Under the pieces are notes generated by a model. It was not told the DNA's origin and made no database searches. It saw nothing but the letters and a program-made list of their open reading frames with translations. The position numbers were made by a program, and so were the translations under genes. DNA of 61,339 bases from an uncultured Lachnospiraceae bacterium (lineage in GTDB: Bacteria; Bacillota; Clostridia; Lachnospirales; Lachnospiraceae), in assembly GCA_910585355.1 (NCBI GenBank), contig CAJUDN010000004.1:9135-70473 (forward strand), given 5' to 3'. Shown piece by piece: positions 25,820-34,691 of the stretch (position 1 is its first letter; each line of letters opens with the position of its first letter).

Positions 25820-26513
25820 TTTTATATCCTACCCCCCAGACTGTGGTTATGATTTTATTCTGCCTGGTGTCCTCCTTCATCTTTCCGCGAAGGCGGCGGA
25901 TATGTACCATAACGGTATTGTTGGCCTCATAGACCTTTTCGTTCCATACCTTTTCAAAAATCTCATCTGTACTGAACACGCGGCCCGGATTTGACGCCAG
26001 CAAATATAAAATATCGAATTCGATGGGGGTAAGCTTGATCTCCTCGCCGTATACTACCACCTTATGGTTATCCTTGTTGACTGACAGACCGCGGATGTTA
26101 ATTTCATTTTTTGAAGCCTGGCCTGTATTGCTGTTGGGATTTAACTGTGTATAACGGCGAAGCTGGGATTTCACCCTGGCGGTCAGCTCAAGGGGATTAA
26201 AGGGCTTCACTACATAATCATCAGCTCCGGTTCCCAGTCCCAGAATCTTATCCAGATCCGTGGATTTGGCGCTCAGCATGATAATGGGAATGTTATTGGT
26301 TTCCCGGATTTTCCGGCACATTTCCAGCCCGTCCATCCCGGGCATCATAATATCTAAAAGCACCAGATGGATTTCCTCTTTTTCAAGAATCTCCAGCCCA
26401 TCCGCCGCGTTATTTGCCTTAAAAACTTTATAACCGTCACTGACCAGGTAAATCTCCACCAAGTCGGCAATTTCTTTCTCGTCGTCTACCACAAGAATAT
26501 TGATCTGATCCAT
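25809..26513 (-). CDS. OmpR-family response regulator
   Basis: This 234-aa regulator has a receiver domain (about residues 5-118; phosphoacceptor Asp in LVLLDIMMPGMDG, conserved Lys in YVVKPF) and an OmpR/PhoB winged-helix DNA-binding domain (about 135-232; PIEFDILYLLASNPGRVFS, VHIRRLRGKM). I chose the ATG at 26513, with AGGAGG 6 nt upstream, over the TTG at 26519. It is the first gene of the operon with the kinase, the 816-aa protein, the ABC ATPase and the permease, which it probably controls. Confidence 0.94.
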   Translation of the reverse strand: MDQINILVVDDEKEIADLVEIYLVSDGYKVFKANNAADGLEILEKEEIHLVLLDIMMPGMDGLEMCRKIRETNNIPIIMLSAKSTDLDKILGLGTGADDYVVKPFNPLELTARVKSQLRRYTQLNPNSNTGQASKNEINIRGLSVNKDNHKVVVYGEEIKLTPIEFDILYLLASNPGRVFSTDEIFEKVWNEKVYEANNTVMVHIRRLRGKMKEDTRQNKIITTVWGVGYKIEK

Positions 26514-26788
26514 GAACAACCTCCTATGTATTTCCTATGCTGTAACGGTTTCGTACCCTCACAGTTACAAACAAAGATTCATTGAAAACCGTCTGCAAAA
26601 CCGTCACTTTATACTCAGGCTTTCCCGATTTTGTTATCATCATATCATATTTCAATAAATTTTTCCTTACTTTTTTCTAAAAACAGGGAGGAAAGTACTG
26701 TAAAAGCCGCGTTATTTTTCACGCCATGACGAATCGCTACATGGATTGGCCATGGGCCCGTATTGTTCCGGAGTCAAAGCGTATGCCT

Positions 26789-26829
26789 CATTGCCGCAGG
26801 CAATTTAAAATGGGCATATGCCGTTATTT
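26789..26829. repeat. Dispersed intergenic repeat, copy 2
   Basis: CATTGCCGCAGGCAATTTAA and the following TGGGCATATGCCGTTATTT match 43082-43121 closely and the 4334-4350 core. The remaining gene-free interval 26514-26894 shows only A/T-rich sequence upstream of the response regulator and the hairpin at 26859. Confidence 0.5.
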
Positions 26830-26858
26830 ACGTTCACAGGGCGTCTATGAGCAGTAAC

Positions 26859-26888
26859 AAGGCCGCCCGCAAAGCGGCAGGCGGCCTT
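26859..26888 (-). terminator. Hairpin downstream of ppk
   Basis: AAGGCCGCC (26859-26867) pairs with GGCGGCCTT (26880-26888), 7 nt after the ppk stop. The minus-strand side lacks a T-run, so the terminator call is moderate. Confidence 0.5.
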
Positions 26889-26894
26889 TGGCTT

Positions 26895-29057
26895 TTATAT
26901 CTCATTCTGGCTTTCCACAGGAATGAAGACTCTTGAAATTTCCTCGTTTCCCGTCTTTTTCTGCTCCGCCTTGACGGACGCCACGGCCAGCTCACAGAGG
27001 GCTTTCTGGGAACTCACTGGAAGCTTTCCCCTCCGGTCCGGTTTTTCATAGGTTCCATCCGGCATCAGCACATGGGCCTTTACATTATCTTCCAGCTCCA
27101 GTTCCATGTAATGGCGGATTCTGGCCCTTGGCTCCTCTCTTAAAACCGGGAACATGATTTCCACACGGCGGTCTAAATTTCTTGGCATCCAGTCGGCGCT
27201 GCCCATGTAGATTTCCTCACTGCCATCGTTCTCAAAGATAAAAATTCTGGCATGTTCCAAAAATTCTCCCACAATGGAACGGACCTCGATATTTTCCGAA
27301 AGTCCCGGAATCCCCGCCTTTAAACTGCAGATGCCGCGGACCACCAGCTTAATTTCCACTCCGGCCGAGGACGCCTCATAAAGAGCTGCAATAATATCCT
27401 TGTCACACAGAGAGTTCATCTTGGCAATGATGGAAGCGTGTTTTCCGGCCCTGGCATGCCTGGTTTCCCGTTCGATGAGCTTTAAGAATCTTCCGCGGAG
27501 CCACAAAGGCGCCACGGCCAGCGTATGCCAGCTTAAGGGTTCCGAATATCCGGACAGCATATTGAACACAGCCGTGGCATCCTCGCCGATTAGCGGATGA
27601 CAGGTCATAATGCCGCAGTCCGTATAAAGCTTTGCGGTGGAATCGTTATAGTTTCCTGTTCCCAGATGAACATAGCGGCGGATTCCGTCCTCCTCCCGCC
27701 GTACCACCAGAGTAATCTTCGAATGGGTCTTTAGTCCCACCAGACCGTAAATCACGTGGCAGCCGGCCTTTTCCAGCTTTTTCGCCCAGAGAATATTGTT
27801 TTCCTCATCAAATCTGGCTTTTAATTCTACCAGAACGGAGACCTGTTTTCCATTGTCGGCAGCCTCTGCCAGGGCCGCCACAATGGGGGAATTTCCACTG
27901 ACCCTGTACAGGGTCTGTTTGATGGCCAGTACATCCGGGTCCCTGGCCGACCGGCGTACAAACTCCACCACCGGATCAAAGGTCTCGTAAGGGTGCATTA
28001 AGAGGATATCGCCCTTTCTGATGTTGGTAAAAATGTCATCCTCATTCATCAGGGCCGGAACCGGCTGCGGTGTATATTTGGGCGCCTTCAAATGTTCATA
28101 ACCGGAAAGACCGTACATTTTCATTAAAAAGGTTAAATCCAGGGCTCCGGGAATCTCATAAATGTCTTCCTCATTGACCTCCAGCTCCTTTTTTAATATT
28201 TTAAGAAGCCGTTTATCGGCCTTTTCTTCGATTTCCAGCCGGATGACCTCGCCCCACTGTCTCTTTTTTAACTGCTTTTCAATTTCTTCCAGAAGGTCTA
28301 CCGCTTCTTCTTCATCCAGGGAGAAATCAGCGTTTCTCATGATACGGAAAGGATGAAAGGTGACAATATTATAATTGAGGAAAAGCTGTCTCATATTTCT
28401 CTCGATGATTTCCTCCAGAAGAATCACATGACGCATCTCATTTCCTTTTTCATCCACGGTGACCGGAAGCGTCACGATCCGCGCGAGCACGCTTGGAACC
28501 TGCACCAGGGCAAATTCCAGTTCGACATCGCCTGATTTCTTCTTGAGAAGAGCCGCAATATTTAAGGATTGATTCCTCACAAGTGGAAACGGCCGAGAAG
28601 AGTCCACGGCCATGGGAGTCAAAACCGGATATACCTCCTCCATAAAGTACCGATCCACAAACTCTCCCTGGAGCGGGGTCAGTTCCTCATGCCTGGTAAT
28701 TACATTAAGCCCGTTATTCTTCAAAGCCGGAAGCAGAGAACGATTATAAGTCATATACTGCTGCGCCACCAGCTCATGGGTCTTTTTGCTGATTTTTTCC
28801 AGCTGTTCCGACGGCGTTAAACCTGCAATATCCGGCTTGGTATATTTCGCGTGGACCATATCCTTCAAAGAAGCCACCCGAACCATGAAAAATTCATCCA
28901 GATTCGAGGCTGTAATGCTTAAAAACTTCAGCCGGTCAAACAACGGAGTGGTCTTATCTCTGGCCTCTCCCAAAACCCGGTAGTCAAATTCCAGCCAGCT
29001 CAGTTCCCGATTTACATAATTTTTCGGATCTGTGTACCTGGTTTCTTTTTCTGCCAT
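26895..29057 (-). CDS. ppk: Polyphosphate kinase 1
   Basis: Ppk1 (720 aa) reversibly makes inorganic polyphosphate from ATP at the membrane or cytoplasm. The N-terminal domain begins with YVNRELSWLEFDYRVL; the head domain has RKGDILLMHPYETFDPVVEFV, KQTLYRVSGNSPIVAALAEA and the autophosphorylated histidine in GLKTHSKITLVVR, followed by the second conserved histidine region YVHLGTGNYNDSTAKLYTD. The C-terminal half contains the basic YMGSADWMPRNLDRRVE segment. It begins 2 nt after the ppx stop and has AAGGAG upstream, so the two opposite activities are encoded as one unit. Confidence 0.97.
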   Translation of the reverse strand: MAEKETRYTDPKNYVNRELSWLEFDYRVLGEARDKTTPLFDRLKFLSITASNLDEFFMVRVASLKDMVHAKYTKPDIAGLTPSEQLEKISKKTHELVAQQYMTYNRSLLPALKNNGLNVITRHEELTPLQGEFVDRYFMEEVYPVLTPMAVDSSRPFPLVRNQSLNIAALLKKKSGDVELEFALVQVPSVLARIVTLPVTVDEKGNEMRHVILLEEIIERNMRQLFLNYNIVTFHPFRIMRNADFSLDEEEAVDLLEEIEKQLKKRQWGEVIRLEIEEKADKRLLKILKKELEVNEEDIYEIPGALDLTFLMKMYGLSGYEHLKAPKYTPQPVPALMNEDDIFTNIRKGDILLMHPYETFDPVVEFVRRSARDPDVLAIKQTLYRVSGNSPIVAALAEAADNGKQVSVLVELKARFDEENNILWAKKLEKAGCHVIYGLVGLKTHSKITLVVRREEDGIRRYVHLGTGNYNDSTAKLYTDCGIMTCHPLIGEDATAVFNMLSGYSEPLSWHTLAVAPLWLRGRFLKLIERETRHARAGKHASIIAKMNSLCDKDIIAALYEASSAGVEIKLVVRGICSLKAGIPGLSENIEVRSIVGEFLEHARIFIFENDGSEEIYMGSADWMPRNLDRRVEIMFPVLREEPRARIRHYMELELEDNVKAHVLMPDGTYEKPDRRGKLPVSSQKALCELAVASVKAEQKKTGNEEISRVFIPVESQNEI

Positions 29058-29059
29058 AT

Positions 29060-30625
29060 TTACTCGCTCCTTTTCTGCCTGAGTATAGGCCGAAGTCCGA
29101 AAATTTCTTCAAAAAACGCCGCCTTCTGCCTGAAGGAAACAGTTTCCAAAGTAATATCTCCATGATAGTCTGTGGTCACTACAAAATTTTTATCCTTCAC
29201 GGACATCCGGCAGCCCCTTAACTTCTGCTTATGCCCCCGGTCCATGGAGTTGGCCAGCCTCAGAATTGCCGTAAGCTTTGCGATTACAATGGTCACGTCC
29301 TTGTGGCTTGCAAAGCCGCTGGATACGGAATCCAGCTCTGTCTCCATATGAACTTTATTATAATCGAAGTCCCGGATATTGTAGCGCACCACATTGGCGA
29401 TGATTTCCCTTTCTAAGTGGGAAATGCCGATGATCTCCGTGGACATGATAATATTGTAGGCGCATTCGTTGGCGTTTCTGACACTGATAAATTTTCCACA
29501 GGCATGGATAATGACGGCGATCTGCAACAGCAGACGCTCCCGCTCTCCCATTCCATGATACCGCTTCATGGTATCGAAAATCTGAAGCACAAAGACCTCC
29601 ACCATCTCGGAATGGGGACTCTGGCAGCGATATCTCTTAGCCATGTTTCTAGAAGTGCTGATAATATCGTTGTTGAAATTATGTTTGAATTTCACCAGCT
29701 TGTGGTCCGCCGCATATTCGGCGGCGATCCCGTCGCAAAAGCGGATTCCCGGAATCCACAGAGATTCCGCCCCTGTGATTTCCATGAACTTTTTATAGAT
29801 AACAGCACAGGGAAGTAGCAGAGCCGCATACTCCGCGCTGACTCCGAATTTTTCTTCCCGTTCATTCTCACTCAGCCGGAAAAGCTGGTCATAAAAGATA
29901 TTAAACCGTTCCCGGGAAACCCGCACCAGAGGTTCTCCGTTATCCTCATGCCGAAACAGGTAAAGAATATTTTCCCCGATTCCGATGATATGATGTACGG
30001 TACGGTCCGCCAGATACATTTTCCGATAATTAGAAAGCTCATTTTCCGCCATGCCGTCGATCAGTTCTCTTGTCCGGTCCACAGTGGTATTCACATCGCT
30101 TAAGGCCCCGAGGATCCTTAAGGCTCCCAGAGGAAGATTTTCTGTGGAAATCAAAAGTTTTTCATCAAACAGAGAAATCTGCATGCTGCCAAAACCCACG
30201 TCCACGATGGCTGTGCCCTGCCGGATATTTTTATCAAAATCCTCATCCAGGGCGGCAATGGCCTTGTAGTTTAAAAACCGCTGTTCGGAATTGCTGATGA
30301 TCTGGATTTCAATACCGGTTCTCACGCGGACCTGATCCAGAACAATCTGACTGTTTCTGGCCTCCCGCATGGCGCTTGTGCCGTAGGCCCGGTAATCCTC
30401 CGCCTTATAGCTTTTCATGATTCTGGAAAAATCTCCCAGAGCCTCGCAGAGCTCCTCCACCTGTTCATAACTGATTTTTCCGTGGTGGTAAGTATCTCTT
30501 CCCAGAGCCATCACATGGCGCACATGATCCAGCTTTCTGATTTTATTTTTGCCGGAGATCTCATAGATTCCCATTTCCAGCTCGAAGGAACCCACGTCAA
30601 TGGCGGCAAATACATGGATTGCCAC
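29060..30625 (-). CDS. ppx: Exopolyphosphatase, Ppx/GppA family with HD-like C-terminus
   Basis: This 521-aa enzyme removes terminal phosphate from polyphosphate or pppGpp. The sugar-kinase/ASKHA fold is seen in AAIDVGSFELEMGIYEI and AIVDVGFGSMQISLF, and the C-terminal third (about residues 320-510) is an HD-type helical domain with HACGKFISVRN. The start is GTG at 30625 with GGGAGGGA 7 nt upstream. The catalytic glutamate region (RAYGTSAMREARNS) is present. Coupling with ppk suggests control of polyphosphate level; the pst genes lie about 4 kb away. Confidence 0.92.
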   Translation of the reverse strand: MAIHVFAAIDVGSFELEMGIYEISGKNKIRKLDHVRHVMALGRDTYHHGKISYEQVEELCEALGDFSRIMKSYKAEDYRAYGTSAMREARNSQIVLDQVRVRTGIEIQIISNSEQRFLNYKAIAALDEDFDKNIRQGTAIVDVGFGSMQISLFDEKLLISTENLPLGALRILGALSDVNTTVDRTRELIDGMAENELSNYRKMYLADRTVHHIIGIGENILYLFRHEDNGEPLVRVSRERFNIFYDQLFRLSENEREEKFGVSAEYAALLLPCAVIYKKFMEITGAESLWIPGIRFCDGIAAEYAADHKLVKFKHNFNNDIISTSRNMAKRYRCQSPHSEMVEVFVLQIFDTMKRYHGMGERERLLLQIAVIIHACGKFISVRNANECAYNIIMSTEIIGISHLEREIIANVVRYNIRDFDYNKVHMETELDSVSSGFASHKDVTIVIAKLTAILRLANSMDRGHKQKLRGCRMSVKDKNFVVTTDYHGDITLETVSFRQKAAFFEEIFGLRPILRQKRSE

Positions 30626-30673
30626 AATTCATTCCCTCCCCATTCTGCACAGTGTGCCGTCTAATACATTTTA

Positions 30674-31810
30674 TCAGTAGTTTCCCAGAATTTTCATGAA
30701 GGAGGCCTCCGCCTGAATTCCCGTCAGGGCATTTTTTATGGATGCATCGCTTAAATTACCCTCAATATCCACGAAAAAGCGGTATTCAAAGGGCTTCCCG
30801 GGAATCGGTCTGGACTCGATCATATTCATGTTCACTCCGTTGAAAATAAAATTTCCAAGAATATTATAGAGAGAACCGCTCACATGGGGCACCTCAAAGG
30901 TCAGACTGATTTTTGAGGCTTTTGTCTCATATATTGGATCCTTCGCCAGAATGATAAATCTGGTGGTGTTTCCCTTTTCGTCGCTGATTCCCCGGGCCAG
31001 CTCCTTTAATCCATACTGCTCTCCCGCCGCCCGACTGGCTACGGCGGCCTGGGTCACATCCTTTTCCTCCATGATCTTTTTGGCGGCAACGGCGGTGTTT
31101 GGGACGCCTATCTGCTTCCAGCCTTTATTGGAATTTAAAAACTTTGTGCACTGCATCAGGCCCTGGGGATGGGAGTAGATAGTTTTAATGTCAGAAAGAG
31201 AGGCCTCCCAAAGGCCAAGAAGCACATGGTCAACAGGCACATAAACCTCTCCCACTATGTAATTGCTGTATTTTGCCAGAAGGTCATAGTTGCTGATGAC
31301 AAATCCGGCCGTGGAATTTTCAATGGGGAGCACGCCATAATCGGCCCGTCCCCCCTCCACCTCTTTCATGGTATCCTCAAATTCCGGCACATGATAGGCG
31401 TTTACGCCATCTCCGAAGAACATTTTTACAGCGGCGTGGCTGTACGCCCCTTCCACTCCCTGGAACACCACGCGGACGTCTTCTTTCTTTAAAGAGTCCA
31501 TCTCCGTAAATCCAGTGGAGGAAGCCTTTTGGCAGGCCGCCAAACATCCATACTGGAACCTCCGGCTGATGGTCATAAGCTGGGAAAAAATTTCCTGCAC
31601 GGCCTGCTTATTGAATTCGCTGCCGGCCAGCTCTCTCACGGCGGCGATTTTTTGCTTTTCTCTCCCGGCATCGTAAACAGCCTTTCCGGTTTCAATTTTA
31701 TATTGGGCCACATCACCGCAGACGATCATACGTTCCTCAAATAGACGTACAATTTCCCTGTCGATCTGATCCAGTTTGTTTCTGCATTCCATCAAATCCA
31801 GATGTTTCAT
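30674..31810 (-). CDS. pheA: Bifunctional chorismate mutase / prephenate dehydratase
   Basis: This 378-aa P-protein takes chorismate through prephenate to phenylpyruvate for phenylalanine synthesis. An AroH/AroQ-type chorismate mutase occupies residues 1-90 (LDQIDREIVRLFEERM), the dehydratase about 110-285 (FQGVEGAYSHAAV, GVLPIENSTAGFV, the catalytic TRF in NTTRFIILAK) and an ACT domain about 295-378 with the phenylalanine-binding ESRP in MNMIESRPIPG. Feedback inhibition by phenylalanine is expected. No leader peptide or T-box is visible upstream. Confidence 0.96.
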   Translation of the reverse strand: MKHLDLMECRNKLDQIDREIVRLFEERMIVCGDVAQYKIETGKAVYDAGREKQKIAAVRELAGSEFNKQAVQEIFSQLMTISRRFQYGCLAACQKASSTGFTEMDSLKKEDVRVVFQGVEGAYSHAAVKMFFGDGVNAYHVPEFEDTMKEVEGGRADYGVLPIENSTAGFVISNYDLLAKYSNYIVGEVYVPVDHVLLGLWEASLSDIKTIYSHPQGLMQCTKFLNSNKGWKQIGVPNTAVAAKKIMEEKDVTQAAVASRAAGEQYGLKELARGISDEKGNTTRFIILAKDPIYETKASKISLTFEVPHVSGSLYNILGNFIFNGVNMNMIESRPIPGKPFEYRFFVDIEGNLSDASIKNALTGIQAEASFMKILGNY

Positions 31811-31851
31811 CCTGTTTTCTCCTGTCGTTTCTTCTTGCTTCTTTCAGGGTT

Positions 31852-32607
31852 TCACCCTGACTCTCCTGTCGTTTCTTCCTGTATTTCACGGAGCATTTCA
31901 CGGATTCTTTCTCTTGTATAGGCCCCGGCGCGTTTTTTCTCTTCCGGCTCCAGATCCTTAATATAGAAAGGCTTTCCATAATACACAGTCACATGGGAAG
32001 GACGAATCATGGGAAAATGCTTTTCAAAAGCTTCCGCAGTCCCCACCATGGCCACCGGAACCACAGGACAGCCGGACTTTTCGGCAATTTTAAGACTTCC
32101 CTCTTTAAATGGAAGAAGCTCCCTCAAATCCTCGCTTGTATTTCTTGTTCCCTCCGGAAAAATCCAGATGGAAACACCGCTTTTTACCTTTTCAATTCCC
32201 TGGAGAATGGTCTTTAAACCTTCTTTCAAATTCTCCCTGTCCAGAAACAGGCAGTTGACATTTATCATCCATGATCTGAGAAGCGGAATCTTTAACATTT
32301 CCTTTTTGGCCACAAATCCCATAAGGCCCGGCACTGTGGTATATCCCACCAGAACGTCAAAATAGCTTCTGTGATTTCCCACATAGAGGACGGCCCGGTC
32401 CTCAGGAATATTTTCCTTTCCCTTCACAGTAACCGTAATACCTGCCGTTTTTAAAATCAGTCCAAACATATACTGGACGATTTTTAAACTCTCCACGTCC
32501 CGGGCATGCGGATCCTTTTTCCCCAGGGAATTCTGGGCCGCCAGAAGCGGAAACCCAAGTACAAGAAAGCCGATCAGAAGAACGGCCACCACCAAAAAAC
32601 GAATCAT
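31852..32607 (-). CDS. plsC: 1-acyl-sn-glycerol-3-phosphate acyltransferase
   Basis: This 251-aa membrane-associated enzyme adds the second acyl chain in phosphatidic acid synthesis. It has an N-terminal membrane segment (about residues 3-22), the catalytic NHRSYFD box (NHx4D) near residue 82 and the FPEGTR box near 152. I chose the ATG at 32607 (AAGGTG 6 nt upstream) over a GTG at 32616. pheA follows upstream on the same strand with about 40 nt between; whether they are cotranscribed is not clear. Confidence 0.93.
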   Translation of the reverse strand: MIRFLVVAVLLIGFLVLGFPLLAAQNSLGKKDPHARDVESLKIVQYMFGLILKTAGITVTVKGKENIPEDRAVLYVGNHRSYFDVLVGYTTVPGLMGFVAKKEMLKIPLLRSWMINVNCLFLDRENLKEGLKTILQGIEKVKSGVSIWIFPEGTRNTSEDLRELLPFKEGSLKIAEKSGCPVVPVAMVGTAEAFEKHFPMIRPSHVTVYYGKPFYIKDLEPEEKKRAGAYTRERIREMLREIQEETTGESG

Positions 32608-32635
32608 TGCATTCACCTTTTTCTTTATTTAAATG

Positions 32636-32770
32636 GAATCCGCCCGCCTTAAACGGCCATATGTTTCGCTGGTCTGCTTTCCCCATCGCACAAAGGAAAA
32701 ATACTCAGCGCAGTGCCGTCCGCACCTCTGCCTTTTCCTTCGTACTCCCGGAAAAGTATTCTCGTCGAAA
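32636..32770. repeat. Dispersed intergenic repeat, copy 4 (diverged)
   Basis: The gap 32608-32842 contains CTTAAACGGCCATATG (32648-32663) and TGCTTTCCCCATCGCAC, with a weaker match to the reverse complement of 4290-4330 further on. No gene is seen in it. Confidence 0.35.
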
Positions 32771-32842
32771 CAAAACGTCATTTAAAGCAGGTTATACCGG
32801 TATCACCATTATATAAAAAACCCTTGGCAAATGCAACTGCTT

Positions 32843-33292
32843 CTACCGTCTTTTCTTCCCCGTGATTTCCTCAAAAATGAGTCCGGCCCCGAACCAGAAC
32901 GGAGCAAAATCCAGACGTATTAGACCGTCCACACTGAAAAAGCGGCCGGAATAATCCCAGGGACAAATTCCGTAAAACTTCAAAAAAGCGCCGGACAGGT
33001 ATTCTGCCAGGAAGATAAGCACCATGCTGTTGGTTCCGTGACGCCAAATCTTATCCTTCCATCCAAGTCTTTCCACATCTCCGATCCACATGTCCAGCCG
33101 CCGGCAGATGGGGCCTAAAAGGGCGCCCAGACCATAAATGGGAAACATAAGAAGGGAGGTATGGCCAATGAGCCTCATATCCCCCATAGCAATGGACTCC
33201 GCCGACGTAAAAATGATCTCCATGCACCATCCGGCCACCCCGCACCTTATAAAATTTTTCCAAAATTCAAACTTCTTTTCTCTTTTTTCCAT
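32843..33292 (-). CDS. Putative ABC transporter permease, CmpB-like membrane protein
   Basis: This 149-aa protein has four hydrophobic segments and the features of the ABC_trans_CmpB family (PF06541): CGVAGWCMEIIFT, GHTSLLMFPIYGLGALLGP and CPWDYSGRFFSVDGLIRLDFAPFW. Despite the family name, no transport function is established; members occur as stand-alone small membrane proteins in clostridia. No clear ribosome binding site is seen before the ATG at 33292. There is no ATPase gene nearby. Confidence 0.75.
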   Translation of the reverse strand: MEKREKKFEFWKNFIRCGVAGWCMEIIFTSAESIAMGDMRLIGHTSLLMFPIYGLGALLGPICRRLDMWIGDVERLGWKDKIWRHGTNSMVLIFLAEYLSGAFLKFYGICPWDYSGRFFSVDGLIRLDFAPFWFGAGLIFEEITGKKRR

Positions 33293-33345
33293 GCATATAG
33301 TCTGGCAGAATAGAACATGGGATATGCATGGAAAAAAATCAGAAC

Positions 33346-33525
33346 TTATACATACTGATTTCGGTCTTCCTCATACCGATAATCAATGGATGCCAAGGTT
33401 CTGTCGATTTCCTCTTTTGAAACAGACAGCGCCTTGCACAACTCGTTCATGGATGGATAAAAGTCTCTGAGCCTGGTATTGATATAGCTTAAAAGCATCG
33501 CCGGATCTTTTGGGATCTGAGTCAT
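33346..33525 (-). CDS. DUF4250 family small protein
   Basis: This 59-aa protein fits DUF4250 well: PKDPAMLLSYINTRLRDFYPSMNELC at the start and YEEDRNQYV at the end. It looks like a small helical, possibly DNA-binding protein, but function is unknown. Start at the ATG 33525 with GAAGGTG upstream. It is transcribed away from the asparaginase gene, whose promoter lies in the short divergent gap. Confidence 0.85.
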   Translation of the reverse strand: MTQIPKDPAMLLSYINTRLRDFYPSMNELCKALSVSKEEIDRTLASIDYRYEEDRNQYV

Positions 33526-33559
33526 AAAACACACCTTCTTTCCGCGAAATAAATTTTTA

Positions 33560-33588
33560 TTGAATCTTCATTTTTTTTCTGATATACT
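33560..33588 (+). promoter_or_regulatory. Promoter of the asparaginase gene
   Basis: TTGAAT (33560-33565), 17-bp T-rich spacer, TATACT (33583-33588). It shows that an upstream ATG at 33560 is not the start. Confidence 0.7.
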
Positions 33589-33634
33589 GCTTACAGATTG
33601 GGGTATATCAACAAATGAAAGGGGATTATCATTT

Positions 33635-34648
33635 ATGAAGCACATTCTTCTTCTGGGAACCGGCGGCACCATCGCCTGCAAGCATGGGGATTCCGGACTG
33701 ACGCCGCTTCTTACGGGGGACGAGCTGTTATCCTATGTGCCTGCTGCCCGCTCCTTCTGTGAAGTGGACGCAACACAGGTTTTAAATATCGACAGCACCA
33801 ACATCCATCCCAGGCACTGGCAGCTTCTTTCCAAAACGCTGGAAGAGAACTATGACAACTACGATGGATTTGTCATCTGCCACGGAACAGACACCATGGC
33901 CTATACGGCGGCGGCCATGTCCTATATGGTCCAGCATTCCAAAAAGCCCATCGTCATCACCGGCGCTCAGAAGCCTATTGACCTGGATGTTACCGATGCC
34001 AGGACCAATCTTTTAGACAGTCTCCGCTTTGCCTCCTGTGAACGGGCCCATGGCGTCAACATCGTGTTCGACGGAAAGGTAATCGCGGGAACCCGGGGAA
34101 AGAAGGAGCGCACCAAAAGCTACAATGCGTTCTCCAGCATCAATTTCCCGTATCTGGCCGTGATTCAGGAAGACCATATTCTGTTTTATATCGACGATAA
34201 ATGGCAGGACCGGGAACATGTCCGCTTTTACCATGATTTAAACAGCAAAGTGGCTCTTCTTAAACTGATCCCGTCCATGGATTCCGCGATTCTGGATTAC
34301 ATGGCGGAGCATTATGATGCCGTGGTGATCGAGTCCTTCGGCGTGGGCGGTCTTCCCACCTATGAATCCGACGACTTTTACGGCTCCATTGAAAAATGGA
34401 TTTCCATGGGGAAAACCGTTGTTATGACCACCCAGGTAACTCAGGAAGGCAGCAACATGTCCGTCTATGAGGTGGGACAGAAAATCAAGAACGCTTTCGG
34501 CCTCGTTGAATCCTATGATATGACCCTGGAAGCTACAGTTACCAAACTCATGTGGATTTTAGGCCAGACTTCTGAGCCGGCCCGCATCAAGGAATTATTC
34601 TACCAGACCATCGGCCGCGATATTCTCTGGAACAGCAACGCCAATTAG
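33635..34648 (+). CDS. ansA: Type I (cytoplasmic) L-asparaginase
   Basis: This 337-aa enzyme hydrolyses L-asparagine to aspartate and ammonia. The first catalytic threonine is in LLGTGGTIACK and the second in CHGTDTMAYTAAAMSYM, with the lysine region ITGAQKPIDL. No signal peptide is present, so it is the cytoplasmic type I form. The ATG at 33635 has AAAGGGG about 10 nt upstream and lies 40 nt after the predicted transcription start. A strong terminator follows, so it is a single-gene unit. Confidence 0.95.
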   Translation: MKHILLLGTGGTIACKHGDSGLTPLLTGDELLSYVPAARSFCEVDATQVLNIDSTNIHPRHWQLLSKTLEENYDNYDGFVICHGTDTMAYTAAAMSYMVQHSKKPIVITGAQKPIDLDVTDARTNLLDSLRFASCERAHGVNIVFDGKVIAGTRGKKERTKSYNAFSSINFPYLAVIQEDHILFYIDDKWQDREHVRFYHDLNSKVALLKLIPSMDSAILDYMAEHYDAVVIESFGVGGLPTYESDDFYGSIEKWISMGKTVVMTTQVTQEGSNMSVYEVGQKIKNAFGLVESYDMTLEATVTKLMWILGQTSEPARIKELFYQTIGRDILWNSNAN

Positions 34649-34655
34649 ATTAGAG

Positions 34656-34685
34656 CACCCCTGCTTTTATGGCAGGGGTGTTTTT
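34656..34685 (+). terminator. Rho-independent terminator after asparaginase
   Basis: CACCCCTGC (34656-34664) pairs perfectly with GCAGGGGTG (34672-34680), followed by TTTTT. Confidence 0.9.
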
Positions 34686-34691
34686 CTTATT

